Source: Candidatus Kapaibacterium sp.
Lineage (GTDB): Bacteria; Bacteroidota; Ignavibacteria; Kapaibacteriales; Kapaibacteriaceae
DNA: 46,659 bases
Reading direction: 5' to 3'
NCBI GenBank assembly: GCA_022842685.1
Contig: JALHPC010000021.1
Coordinates: 1-46,659 of the forward strand
Below the pieces are notes generated by a model. The model ran no database searches. It saw only the letters and a program-made list of their open reading frames with translations, and was not told the DNA's origin. Shown piece after piece: positions 16,554 to 24,983 of this stretch. Positions within the stretch are counted from its first letter, which is position 1. Each line of letters opens with the position of its first letter. Made by a program: the position numbers and the translations under genes.

Positions 16554-19010
16554 TTGTTACCACAGCTGCTGGCACCAATTACTTGGGCTCTACGTCACAG
16601 CGCAGTGCTCAGTCGTTGGATCTTCATCATAGTTGCGGCTTGTACCGCTGTGATTGCTCAGGAAGCAACATCGCAGGTGGTTAAGCCCCGCGCCGTACGC
16701 GGCGTAGTGCTCGATAGTGCAACCCTAGAACCCATACGGTTTGCAACGGTACGCCTTGAGGGCACAACGCGTGGAGCCATGACGACGCAAGGCGGTGGAT
16801 TCGTGATCGTTATGCCCGACCGGCGCGATAGTGCGACGCTGATTGCCTCGATGGTTGGCTACCGTACAACACGCATCATAGTAGGTGCCGCAGACACAGC
16901 AGTCCGCATTCGTCTATCCGAACGCGCCTTGCGTACGGCAGCAGTCGTGGTTACTGCCGAAGATCCTGCCTACAGAATCATGCGCAAGGTAGTTCAACGA
17001 AAAAACGGCCAGGATAGCATTAGGCGCTATACCTACATGCTGTATACCAAGTTTGTGGCAACAACAGATACGATTACAGCGTCGCGGTCTACAGGCCGTG
17101 GCGATTCTACCGTGTTCAGCATTCTGGAAAGTTATTCGAAGGGCTACGTTGCACGACCGGACAGATACTTTAACGAAATCATCCAGCGACGGCAAACGGC
17201 AAACATCCCTCCACAAGCCAATTTCGTGGCGTTCGGTACCAACCTTAATGCCTTTGACGATGAAGTGTCGATACTGAACGAGTCAATCTTAACTCCGTTT
17301 TCCGAGACGGGACTCGACGTTTACGACCTACGGCTAACAAGCGACGAGCAAGACAGCATCGTGAGTATCGACGTTCGGCCACGTAGCGACCAACGAAAGG
17401 CCTTCGAGGGTACGATCTGGATCGACACACGAACGTTTCACCCCGTTGAGGTTCGGCTTGCTCCGTCCAAAGCCGTCAACCTGCCGTTCGATGCCAAACT
17501 AACGTATCGGCAGACGTTTATCGAACTCGATGGCAAGGCCGTCATGCCCGAAGCGCTGAGCATTATGACAACGCTGCAGGCCGACGTGTTGTTCGTTATC
17601 TCGCCAAGACTCGACGTTACCATTGAGACATTCTGCTACGACTACGAGTTGGGCGCAGACTTCGACGATGGCATATTCGATCAGCGACGGGTGGAGATTC
17701 TGCCCTCGGCCTTTGAATTCGACACCACGTACTGGAGTGCAAACGAACGGATTCCGCTACGTGAGGAGGAACGCCGCGCGTACGAGGAGATAGCCATTGC
17801 TCTGGAGAACCCCGATTCGCTCGCCTCGGCCACGTTTATCGACCGCTTTTTGGGTCCGATACCGCAGTACCTCGCCCGTCTTGGTCGACGCCCCTTTACA
17901 GGGTTCGAGGATGTAGTGCGATACAATCGGATTCATGGTGTGTATCTAGGTGCTGGAACGCGATTTCGTCCGGATACGGCTGTTGAAGTTTACGGCACGG
18001 CAGGATACGGAACCTCGAACAACGTGCTGTATGGCCAGATTCACACCTCGTTGTTTACTGGGCGATTTCAGAATTGGCGACTCGATGTTGGGGCATACGA
18101 TCGGCTTGAGCGTCGTGACGATCCATGGGTTGTACGAACGCCAGCAATCACGTTTACCACGCTCCTTGCAGGCAACGATTACGGTGACTATTATCAAAGT
18201 AGAGGCGTGTCGTTGGGGTTCGGATACTCGTGGGGTCAGATGCGGTTTATCCGCAACGATTTTTACGAACGACCCAGCACAATCGACGTGTGGGTACGAC
18301 ATGAACGGCATCGTTCTGTTGAGGGCTTGCCGGTATTTACACTTGCCGGAAGAAATCGAGAGTATCGGCGCAATCCGGGTATCGATGATGGCGACTATAC
18401 GATGGTTGGCGGACGAGTACATGTGATGTATCATCCGCAGCGGACGATTTCGAGGACGGGATTTGGACTGCAGTGGGAGGTAAGCGATACGTCGTTGGGA
18501 TCGGCTCGACGCTACCTTTGGCTTCACGGCTCTGGCATTGCTCGGATGAGGACGTTGCCATTGTGGACGTTAGACGTGGGGTTGCGGGCTGGCTATGCGA
18601 CGGGCGATGTGCCTGGGCAACGCTTTTTTTCGTTGGAATCGAGCGTAAGTGGACTCTCTGCTGCCAATGCTTTTCGCGGAATGGGCGTAAAGGAGTTCTA
18701 CGGCGATCGCTATGTGGCACTCACGATGGCACATAATTTTGGCGAGCTTGTTCCTGGCCTACTTCGAATACCAAATATTGCGAGCTTTGGGCTGGAGTTC
18801 CTGCTTACAGGAAGCGTTGCATGGAGTGCGTTCGAGGCCAATGCAACATCGCAGCTGCCTACGACGGCGCAGACCGCAGACAGGTGGTACTACGAAACAG
18901 GATTGGCAGTCAATCGCATCCTGTTGTTCTTTCGCCTAGACGTTGGGGCGCGTTTTTCGCAACGCGATAGGCCGGGTTTCTATGTTACCTTGGGTGCTGC
19001 AACGTTCTAA
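16554..19010 (+). CDS. DUF5686 / carboxypeptidase-regulatory-like outer-membrane protein
   Basis: An 818-aa exported protein. After a signal sequence comes a CarboxypepD_reg-like beta-sandwich (residues about 45-125: VRGVVLDSATLEPIRFATVRLEGT...), as at the front of TonB-dependent receptors. A DUF5686-type segment follows (KGYVARPDRYFNEII, WSANERIPLREEERRAYEEI), and the C-terminal half is a probable beta-barrel rich in aromatic-ended strands, finishing in Phe (LGAATF). Function is unknown. The reading frame opens with TTG at 16554, 2 nt after the previous stop. A GTG at 16605 gives a more typical 24-residue signal peptide and may be the true start. Confidence 0.78.
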   Translation: MLPQLLAPITWALRHSAVLSRWIFIIVAACTAVIAQEATSQVVKPRAVRGVVLDSATLEPIRFATVRLEGTTRGAMTTQGGGFVIVMPDRRDSATLIASMVGYRTTRIIVGAADTAVRIRLSERALRTAAVVVTAEDPAYRIMRKVVQRKNGQDSIRRYTYMLYTKFVATTDTITASRSTGRGDSTVFSILESYSKGYVARPDRYFNEIIQRRQTANIPPQANFVAFGTNLNAFDDEVSILNESILTPFSETGLDVYDLRLTSDEQDSIVSIDVRPRSDQRKAFEGTIWIDTRTFHPVEVRLAPSKAVNLPFDAKLTYRQTFIELDGKAVMPEALSIMTTLQADVLFVISPRLDVTIETFCYDYELGADFDDGIFDQRRVEILPSAFEFDTTYWSANERIPLREEERRAYEEIAIALENPDSLASATFIDRFLGPIPQYLARLGRRPFTGFEDVVRYNRIHGVYLGAGTRFRPDTAVEVYGTAGYGTSNNVLYGQIHTSLFTGRFQNWRLDVGAYDRLERRDDPWVVRTPAITFTTLLAGNDYGDYYQSRGVSLGFGYSWGQMRFIRNDFYERPSTIDVWVRHERHRSVEGLPVFTLAGRNREYRRNPGIDDGDYTMVGGRVHVMYHPQRTISRTGFGLQWEVSDTSLGSARRYLWLHGSGIARMRTLPLWTLDVGLRAGYATGDVPGQRFFSLESSVSGLSAANAFRGMGVKEFYGDRYVALTMAHNFGELVPGLLRIPNIASFGLEFLLTGSVAWSAFEANATSQLPTTAQTADRWYYETGLAVNRILLFFRLDVGARFSQRDRPGFYVTLGAATF

Positions 19011-19043
19011 CGTTCGACGCACAGAATCCTGCACGCAGCTGAG

Positions 19044-19517
19044 CTATACGTTTTGTGGAGAGGCCTGACGAGCTGTTTCGAGGTAAACCTGAAGACCAAC
19101 AACCATGTCGCGAATCTCGTCGCGAACTCTCCGGTAAATTTCCAGACCCTCATCATGGGAGCGTCCAGCAGCAAGGCGAGGCGGATCGTCGAAGCTGTGA
19201 TGGATCTGTACGCGGGCTCCAGGATAAATCGGGCACGACTCACGGGCATTATCGCAAACTGTTACGACAACGTCGAATGCCACCTTCGGGAGCTCATCAA
19301 TTGAACGAGATAACTGCTGACTAATGTCGATGCCCACCTCGGCCATTACACTAACGGCATTGGGATTGAGACCATGCGCCACTACGCCTGCCGAGTAAGC
19401 AATACACTGACCGTGAAGTAGTGTACGGGCCCAACCTTCGGCCATCTGGCTACGGCATGAATTGCCTGTACAGAGAAACAAAAGATTCAGGGGTCGAGAT
19501 ACCGTATTCGCGTCCAT
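19044..19517 (-). CDS. arsC: Arsenate reductase, thioredoxin-coupled LMW-phosphatase type
   Basis: Reduces arsenate to arsenite. The 157-aa protein has the low-molecular-weight tyrosine phosphatase P-loop CTGNSCR (Cys16-x5-Arg22). Two further cysteines, Cys88 and Cys95 in VCDNARESCP, are the relay pair that distinguishes ArsC from ordinary LMW phosphatases. The Asp-Pro equivalent appears later as DDPPR. I use the ATG at 19517; the 16-residue upstream extension is not family-like. No arsR or arsB lies nearby, so its physiological role here is inferred only. It is convergent with the DUF5686 gene and divergent from the GH57 gene. Confidence 0.9.
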   Translation of the reverse strand: MDANTVSRPLNLLFLCTGNSCRSQMAEGWARTLLHGQCIAYSAGVVAHGLNPNAVSVMAEVGIDISQQLSRSIDELPKVAFDVVVTVCDNARESCPIYPGARVQIHHSFDDPPRLAAGRSHDEGLEIYRRVRDEIRDMVVGLQVYLETARQASPQNV

Positions 19518-19550
19518 GTGCTGTTTCGTAACGTTGGTGGCAAGAGACTG

Positions 19551-19558
19551 CAAAAATA
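19551..19558 (-). promoter_or_regulatory. Candidate arsC -7 promoter element
   Basis: TATTTTTG on the minus strand (19558-19551) matches TAnnTTTG and gives a leader of about 30 nt before the arsC ATG. No clear -33 element is seen at 17-20 nt. Confidence 0.35.
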
Positions 19559-19597
19559 TCATCAACGCTCGTTGCGTGATGGCAGTCTGAACGGCGA

Positions 19598-19605
19598 TAA
19601 CTTTG
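19598..19605 (+). promoter_or_regulatory. -7 promoter element abutting the GH57 start
   Basis: TAACTTTG at 19598-19605, a perfect TAnnTTTG, ends 3 nt before the ATG at 19609. A TTG at 19572-19574 is spaced 23 nt upstream, longer than elsewhere. A leaderless transcript is predicted. Confidence 0.4.
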
Positions 19606-19608
19606 CGG

Positions 19609-21567
19609 ATGCTTCCGATACGTATTGCCCTACTATGGCATCAGCATCAGCCAGACTACCGTCTTGACGGCGCGTTCGTGTTGCCTTGGGTAGGCCTGCA
19701 TGCTGCCAAGGACTACGCCAATCTTCCGCTCCTATTCGAGCGCTTTCCGAGCGTGCGGCATACCATGAACGTCGTTCCCTCGCTCATGGAGCAAATCGAC
19801 GATGCTGCGAAGGGAATGCTCGATCCTGTCCGAGCGCTGTTCCGTCGAGAATCGGCGACGTATTCCAATGAAGACCGTTCTGCACTTGCTGACTGGCTAT
19901 CAACGGCGCAGTATACAACCATGGTACAACCACTGCCGCGCTTTGCTGCATTGTGGCCGCGACTCGAGAACTCCCACACGTTAACAGACCAAGAGTGCAC
20001 CGATTTGAAGGCTTGCTTCCTCTTGGCATGGATTGGTCCACAACACCGAGACCTAGAATCCGTTGCTCGACTTCTGCTGAAAGGGGCACTGTTTTCACAT
20101 GAGGACGTTGAGACCCTACTGGATGTACATACGCTGCTGGCAACCGAGGTGACGCCAGTGCTTCGACGCCTACAAGATGCCACGATACTGGAACTCTCTA
20201 CGACGCCATATCACCACCCAATTCTGCCGCTGTTGATTTCTACCGATACCGGAAAACAAAGCGACCCTCGTTGCACGGTTCCGCAGCCGCCAATGCATAG
20301 GGCGGCCGACGCTCGGCTTCAGGTACAGATGGCATTAGACAGTCACAGCGAACGCTTTGGATCGTCGCCAGCCGGCGTTTGGCCCGCCGAAGGCGCAATA
20401 AGCGATGAAACGCTTGCATTGTTTGCTACTCACAATATTCAGTGGGCGGCCACCGATGCCGAGGTGCTGCGACGTACCCTAGGTGAAGCATTTCAGCCCA
20501 CGATGGCGTTCTTTCCGTGGGAGGTAGACACCGGAAATGGCCGAGTGAATCTACTGTTTCGCGATAGGGAGTTGAGCGATGCCATTGGCTTCTCGTATGC
20601 GTCGTGGGAGCCTATGGCCGCTGCCCGCGACTTCATCTCTCGAATTGAAGAACGCCGCCGTCAGATTGCAGCCGTTCACGGTTGGGACTCGCTTCGTCAC
20701 GCCGTCGTGCCCGTTATTCTCGACGGCGAGAACTGTTGGGAGTTCTACACCAACAATGGGCAAGACTTCCTTGAAGCACTACTTTACCAATTGTCAAACT
20801 CTGAGAGCGTTGTTACCATACACTGCAGCGAGGCTGCAAAGAGCGATCATTGCGTGGCAGGCCAAGCACTCACGGCGATACATCCTGGGTCGTGGATCGA
20901 TGCAACCTTCGACGTCTGGATTGGCACTCCTGCCAAGAATGCAGCCTGGGCAGCACTACGCGACGTTGGAGACATTCTTGATACCTACAGTGGATTGGGC
21001 AAAGTCGAGGCCTTTGCCGAGTACCTAGCCGCCCAGGCTTCTGATGCCTTCTGGTGGTATCATGATCGGCATCAAGCTCCGCATAAATCCGTGTTCGATG
21101 AGCTCTTCCGAAAACGACTGCAGCGTGTTTTGAAGCTCATTGGCCAGCCGCCGCTACCATACCTTGCTACCTCCTTTCATTCCGCGCCTCATATGAGTAA
21201 CGACCGAACGTATCCCATTCTTTTTTCCGGCGGGGCAACCCATGCAGCCGATGTTGTGACGACGGACGTCTGCATTACGACGCAAGATGCCTGGCAACGG
21301 TTAGTGGTCTCGTTTCGCCGTTGGCCCGCCGAAGGTGAATCGGTGACCCTTACAATAACAGACAGACATGGCCAGGAGCGCTCATGTTTGGTAACTGCTG
21401 ATGGGGGAGTGTTATGGCAGTCACCGCTGCACGATGAAGGCTGCGCGCTTCAAGAGCTTGCGGTTGCAATCTACGTTCGTGCTGCCAGCAAATGGAAAAT
21501 TACTGTTGTCGAGGACGTCGGCCCGACGAGGACGGCTGAATTGAACGTTGTTGCGTCTGAGGCGTAA
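19609..21567 (+). CDS. Glycoside hydrolase family 57 protein (alpha-amylase/amylopullulanase-like)
   Basis: A 652-aa cytoplasmic protein without a signal peptide. The GH57 start motif HQHQPDY is at residues 11-17. The catalytic-region motifs are WPAEGAISDE (candidate nucleophile Glu261), WAATDAEVL, and ILDGENCWEFY (candidate acid/base Asp372). This set most resembles amylopullulanase-type members acting on alpha-1,4/1,6-glucans, probably for glycogen or maltodextrin turnover (inference). About 150 C-terminal residues form a beta-rich domain. The ATG at 19609 is preferred to a TTG two codons upstream that lies in the promoter element. The last 68 nt overlap the opposite-strand OmpA gene. Confidence 0.88.
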   Translation: MLPIRIALLWHQHQPDYRLDGAFVLPWVGLHAAKDYANLPLLFERFPSVRHTMNVVPSLMEQIDDAAKGMLDPVRALFRRESATYSNEDRSALADWLSTAQYTTMVQPLPRFAALWPRLENSHTLTDQECTDLKACFLLAWIGPQHRDLESVARLLLKGALFSHEDVETLLDVHTLLATEVTPVLRRLQDATILELSTTPYHHPILPLLISTDTGKQSDPRCTVPQPPMHRAADARLQVQMALDSHSERFGSSPAGVWPAEGAISDETLALFATHNIQWAATDAEVLRRTLGEAFQPTMAFFPWEVDTGNGRVNLLFRDRELSDAIGFSYASWEPMAAARDFISRIEERRRQIAAVHGWDSLRHAVVPVILDGENCWEFYTNNGQDFLEALLYQLSNSESVVTIHCSEAAKSDHCVAGQALTAIHPGSWIDATFDVWIGTPAKNAAWAALRDVGDILDTYSGLGKVEAFAEYLAAQASDAFWWYHDRHQAPHKSVFDELFRKRLQRVLKLIGQPPLPYLATSFHSAPHMSNDRTYPILFSGGATHAADVVTTDVCITTQDAWQRLVVSFRRWPAEGESVTLTITDRHGQERSCLVTADGGVLWQSPLHDEGCALQELAVAIYVRAASKWKITVVEDVGPTRTAELNVVASEA

Positions 21568-23686
21568 CATGCTGAGGGTCGGAAATCGCGAAAATGTCAA
21601 CCCGACGACTCTGTGGATTTTCACGCATGCTGGTGGCGACCTTCGGGATTTCGATACCTCGCCCTTCCGATACGATGCGATTGGGATTGAATCCTAGAGA
21701 AACAAGAGCATCTACAACAGCCGATGCACGGCGAGCTGAAAGGGTTTGGTTATAGGGTTTGGTTCCCAGTTCATCTGTATATCCCGTTACTTTGAGCCCA
21801 ACAGAACGAATACGGAGTGTGTCGAGCAGAGACAGAATGCGTTGGCGTTCGGACGGAGAGACGTCATAGGTTCCACGATCGAAGTAGACGCTTGCCAGTG
21901 GAGTCGACATGTCAAAGAGATGCGCCGTAAGGCGCAGCGAAGTAACGCTGTCGAGTTGCTGAATAGTCAGGGTTTGTGGTATAGTGGTATACCCTGAGGC
22001 CTCGGTTCTAAGCTGATAGGACGTGCGTTGTTGCAGCGTTGTCGTTACAATTCCCTGGCTGTTTGCAACGAGTCGTGTTGGACAGGTCGGAGTAGTGGAA
22101 TCAATCACAAGTACGCTTGCCCCTGGCAGAGGTGTACCACGCATTGCATCACGAACGTGAATCTCAAGCGCGCACCACGGGAACGGTTGCACACTGTCTG
22201 CCAGTGTTACCGAATACAGCGACTCTCGGTTTTCCGATGCGTCCCACGAGGTAAGGAGGGCCTTTCGTCCAGCAGCAAAAAGCGTAATGGTGGTTTCATC
22301 ACCAATCGTATTCACGCAAGGTCCAAGCCAGGTAGGCGTCGACCAATCATTCCACCCTAGCTGGCCACGACGCGCAACGTATACGTCAAGTTTGCCTCGC
22401 CGTGGCTCACGACCATTCGAAACGAAGTACAGCGTGCGTCCATCAGCCGCAAGGTAAGGTGCTCCGTCAAAGCCCGTAGTGTTTACGCCACCACGCAGTG
22501 GCGAGAGCGCTGCCCACTTACCCTGACAGCTCGTCGTATGATACAGATCAAGGTCGTCGACACCACCTGCACGTGGCAGAGCCACAATGAGATGTTGGCC
22601 GTCATCGGTCATGGTCGCAAAGTACCGACCAGACAGATTCAGTGCACCTGTAACACGTACTACGTCGAACTCAGTAAAAGGGGCATCGACAGACGATCGT
22701 CGAAGTATGGCAAAGCAGAGTCGACGAGAGTCTTGATACTCGCCGGCAACAAGTAAGCGCAATCCATCCGAAGACTCTTGAAACACAACTTGCGGCTGCG
22801 GTATGCCTACAGTTAGTTGCATGCGTTGTGGCTCAAGCCAGCCCCGTACACTGTCGTAAGAACTCACCCACACATCGTCGGCATCTGTTGTTCCGTCCGT
22901 GTTGTCTGGGTGGTACTTTCTGTCAAGATACAACAGTTTACCTGTCGACGACAGCACTGGCATCGTTGTGGGTTGCCACTGATTCACCGACCACGGCAAC
23001 AGGTTCGGCTTGCACGAGGTGTCGGCTTGGGCCGCCAGCACTGTGGGCGATACAATGCACAGCAGTACTAGCGGAAGCAGTTCCGATACGACGACGCGAA
23101 TCACGTTCCACGAATACCGGCGATAGGCTAGGAATCGCGTTAGCCGGTCGCGTGCATTATCGGCGCCAGACAGGACGCGAAGTTTGCGCTCAGCTACGCG
23201 GCGTGCGGCTTCGATGTCGTCAAACTCGGTGGTTGTGGAAAGAGCGCCTTCGATGTGATTATCGGGAATACCCTTACGACGCAGGCGACTGCGGATGTCG
23301 GCTGTAGAGAGCGGCTTGCGTTCTCGAGCAGCGTCAACAAATCGTTGGGCATATGACGCATCGTCCAGTTGCTTGAACTCAGCTAGCCACGACAGCGTAG
23401 CAGTCGTTTCTTCATCTGTCATTCCTAACATCTGGCACTTGCTGCGCATCTGTGCTTCAGTTCGGGGTTTGTAGGTGCAGTATGCCCAGGCCTTTTGCCG
23501 CAGCTGCATGGTTCGCTCTTCGCGCTTCAGTCGTTGTTCGGCATCAACACTCAACTCCATGCCACGTCTAAGCTCCAGCGAAAGCACGACGTCTTCGTCG
23601 CAAGCACAAAAAAAGGCGCCGTCGACCATAATGGTACAACGGCGCTTGTTCTTAACGTTTCGGCGGATTTGTGTGATGATGCCCAT
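21500..23686 (-). CDS. recX: RecX regulator continuous in frame with an OmpA-family envelope protein
   Basis: One open frame of 728 aa. Residues about 1-193 are RecX: helical repeats with AWAYCTYKPRTEAQMRSKC, LAEFKQLDDASYAQRFVDAARERKPLS, IRSRLRRKGIP and the closing RFLAYRRYSWNVIR. The frame then continues without a stop into LLPLVLLCIVSPTVLAAQA, a typical signal peptide. Next come WD40/TolB-like repeats (PYLAADGRTLYFVSNG), a carboxypeptidase-regulatory-like beta domain and a C-terminal OmpA peptidoglycan-binding domain (TGYTDELGTKPYNQTLSARRA). A GTG at 23104 exactly starts the signal peptide and could give a separate 534-aa OmpA protein. The ATG at 23686 is the RecX start, 48 nt after recA. 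Confidence 0.85.
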   Translation of the reverse strand: MGIITQIRRNVKNKRRCTIMVDGAFFCACDEDVVLSLELRRGMELSVDAEQRLKREERTMQLRQKAWAYCTYKPRTEAQMRSKCQMLGMTDEETTATLSWLAEFKQLDDASYAQRFVDAARERKPLSTADIRSRLRRKGIPDNHIEGALSTTTEFDDIEAARRVAERKLRVLSGADNARDRLTRFLAYRRYSWNVIRVVVSELLPLVLLCIVSPTVLAAQADTSCKPNLLPWSVNQWQPTTMPVLSSTGKLLYLDRKYHPDNTDGTTDADDVWVSSYDSVRGWLEPQRMQLTVGIPQPQVVFQESSDGLRLLVAGEYQDSRRLCFAILRRSSVDAPFTEFDVVRVTGALNLSGRYFATMTDDGQHLIVALPRAGGVDDLDLYHTTSCQGKWAALSPLRGGVNTTGFDGAPYLAADGRTLYFVSNGREPRRGKLDVYVARRGQLGWNDWSTPTWLGPCVNTIGDETTITLFAAGRKALLTSWDASENRESLYSVTLADSVQPFPWCALEIHVRDAMRGTPLPGASVLVIDSTTPTCPTRLVANSQGIVTTTLQQRTSYQLRTEASGYTTIPQTLTIQQLDSVTSLRLTAHLFDMSTPLASVYFDRGTYDVSPSERQRILSLLDTLRIRSVGLKVTGYTDELGTKPYNQTLSARRASAVVDALVSLGFNPNRIVSEGRGIEIPKVATSMRENPQSRRVDIFAISDPQHVTPQTQQRSIQPSSSGRRPRQQ
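23102..23104 (-). other. Candidate internal GTG start of the OmpA-family protein
   Basis: GTG at 23104-23102 is in frame with recX and would begin an exported protein with a basic-then-hydrophobic signal peptide and an AxA-type cleavage site (VLA-AQA). Only a weak GGA lies just upstream. If used, the recX frame still has no stop of its own, so RecX would be made only as a fusion or released by signal peptidase. Confidence 0.5.
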
Positions 23687-23734
23687 GTGCAATAGGGTGG
23701 CGCAGGGTGTGGCCGCAGCGCCCATGGTCGACGA

Positions 23735-24805
23735 TTACGCCTTCGACTTCTTGTCGGAACCGTTCGCAGCCGCAGGCGCTGCTACAGGAATGTGAAGCAG
23801 TTGCTTGACGTCGGCTTCGAGCGAAGCATACAGCGTTGTGTTCTCGCTTAGAAGCTTGCGCATGCCGTCGCGGCCTTGCACGCGCTCCTCCTTGTAGGTG
23901 AACCAAGATCCCGACTTGACGATGAGGCCATTTTCGACAGCCACGTCGATGATGTCGCCCAACTTCGAAATTCCCTCGTTGTACATGATATCGAATTCAG
24001 CTTCGCGGAACGGTGGCGCGACCTTGTTCTTTACCACCTTGGCTCGTACACGGTTACCAACGATGTCCGACCCGTCCTTGATAACGTCCTTTCGGCGTAC
24101 GTCGATTCGAACAGACGCATAGTACTTCAAGGCGTTGCCACCCGTTGTTGTTTCGGGGTTGCCGTAGATAACGCCAATCTTGCTGCGGAGCTGGTTGGTA
24201 AAGATGACCGTAGTGTTGCTTCTGCCAATTGCAGCATTGAGTTTACGCATCGCTTGACTCATCAAGCGTGCCTGCGATCCCATCTGAGCATCGCCCATAT
24301 CGCCCTCGATCTCGACGCGAGGCGTAAGTGCGGCAACCGAGTCGACGACGACAACATCAATAGCGCCTGAGCGCACCAGTGTTTCGACGATCTCCAGCGC
24401 CTGTTCGCCGAACTCCGGCTGGCTAAGAAGCAGGTTGTTAAGGTCGACGCCTAAACGCTGCGCGTACTGTACATCCAACGCATGTTCGGTATCGACAAAC
24501 GCCGCCAAGCCACCAAGGCGTTGTGCTTCGGCAATCACTTGAAGACAGACTGTGGTTTTACCAGAAGACTCAGGGCCGTAGATTTCGACGATGCGCCCAC
24601 GAGGAACACCACCGATTCCAATAGCTGCGTCAAGCGAAAGACAGCCCGTAGAGATTGCGTCAACTTGAATCGGATTCTCATCGCTTAGACGCATGATTGA
24701 ACCCTTGCCAAACTGCTTTTCGATTTGGTCGATGGCAAGCTGAGCAGCTTTAGCTTTGGATTCCGAAAGGGGTTGTGCAGCAGCAGATTTCGATGTAGTA
24801 CTCAT
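23735..24805 (-). CDS. recA: Recombinase RecA
   Basis: Homologous recombination and SOS activator, 356 aa. Walker A GPESSGKT, the [16 protein letters not shown] segment, Walker [10 protein letters not shown], the L2 region around [11 protein letters not shown] with [20 protein letters not shown], and a basic/polar C-terminal tail are all present. The ATG at 24805 is used; the longer upstream frame covers the promoter region. recX follows immediately, the usual partner order. Divergent from comEC across 178 nt that contain palindromes and a DnaA box. Confidence 0.97.
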   Translation of the reverse strand: MSTTSKSAAAQPLSESKAKAAQLAIDQIEKQFGKGSIMRLSDENPIQVDAISTGCLSLDAAIGIGGVPRGRIVEIYGPESSGKTTVCLQVIAEAQRLGGLAAFVDTEHALDVQYAQRLGVDLNNLLLSQPEFGEQALEIVETLVRSGAIDVVVVDSVAALTPRVEIEGDMGDAQMGSQARLMSQAMRKLNAAIGRSNTTVIFTNQLRSKIGVIYGNPETTTGGNALKYYASVRIDVRRKDVIKDGSDIVGNRVRAKVVKNKVAPPFREAEFDIMYNEGISKLGDIIDVAVENGLIVKSGSWFTYKEERVQGRDGMRKLLSENTTLYASLEADVKQLLHIPVAAPAAANGSDKKSKA

Positions 24806-24876
24806 TGTACGATGCGTTAGGGAGTGAAAGAAGTTGTTGTTTGCGGTAGGTGCATCGTGTACAAACGCATGCAAAA

Positions 24877-24884
24877 TGTGACAC
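24877..24884. promoter_or_regulatory. GTG(A/T)CAC palindrome, copy 1 (candidate operator)
   Basis: TGTGACAC at 24877-24884 is the exact reverse complement of GTGTCACA at 24947-24954. The two copies flank the candidate recA -7 element and lie in the recA-comEC divergent gap. Each contains the self-complementary core GTG-W-CAC. They could bind a repressor such as LexA or another dimeric regulator; the binding protein is not identified. Confidence 0.35.
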
Positions 24885-24898
24885 TCCGCCGCAAGCCA

Positions 24899-24906
24899 CA
24901 AAAATA
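24899..24906 (-). promoter_or_regulatory. Candidate recA -7 promoter element
   Basis: TATTTTTG on the minus strand (24906-24899) matches TAnnTTTG. It would give a leader of about 90 nt to the recA ATG. No TTG is seen at 17-20 nt upstream, as might be expected of a regulated promoter. It lies between the two GTG(A/T)CAC copies. Confidence 0.35.
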
Positions 24907-24936
24907 CGTGCTGCCGATCCGAGACGGGCCGACGGG

Positions 24937-24945
24937 TTATCCACA
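24937..24945 (+). promoter_or_regulatory. Perfect DnaA-box sequence in the recA-comEC gap
   Basis: TTATCCACA at 24937-24945 is identical to the E. coli consensus DnaA box. It is single, with no cluster, no AT-rich unwinding element and no dnaA gene nearby. It is therefore not an origin, but could be a DnaA-regulated promoter site or chance. Confidence 0.4.
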
Positions 24946-24946
24946 G

Positions 24947-24954
24947 GTGTCACA
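24947..24954. promoter_or_regulatory. GTG(A/T)CAC palindrome, copy 2 (candidate operator)
   Basis: GTGTCACA at 24947-24954 is the partner of copy 1, 62 nt away. A further half-match TGACAC occurs at 24977-24982, directly before the comEC ATG, and also pairs with GTGTCA of this copy. The arrangement suggests joint control of recA and comEC (inference). Confidence 0.35.
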
Positions 24955-24983
24955 TCCGACGGTGATTATAACACAATGACACC

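Noticed and set aside
23687..23734. Terminator between recA and recX
   Set aside because: Only a 5-bp GGCGC/GCGCC stem with a 14-nt loop and no T-run is seen, too weak to call.
24937..24945. Replication origin suggested by a perfect DnaA box
   Set aside because: Only one box is present in the gap, with no AT-rich element, dnaA or parA/gidA neighbours. A second TGTGGATAA at 46264-46272 is inside a coding region and looks like chance.
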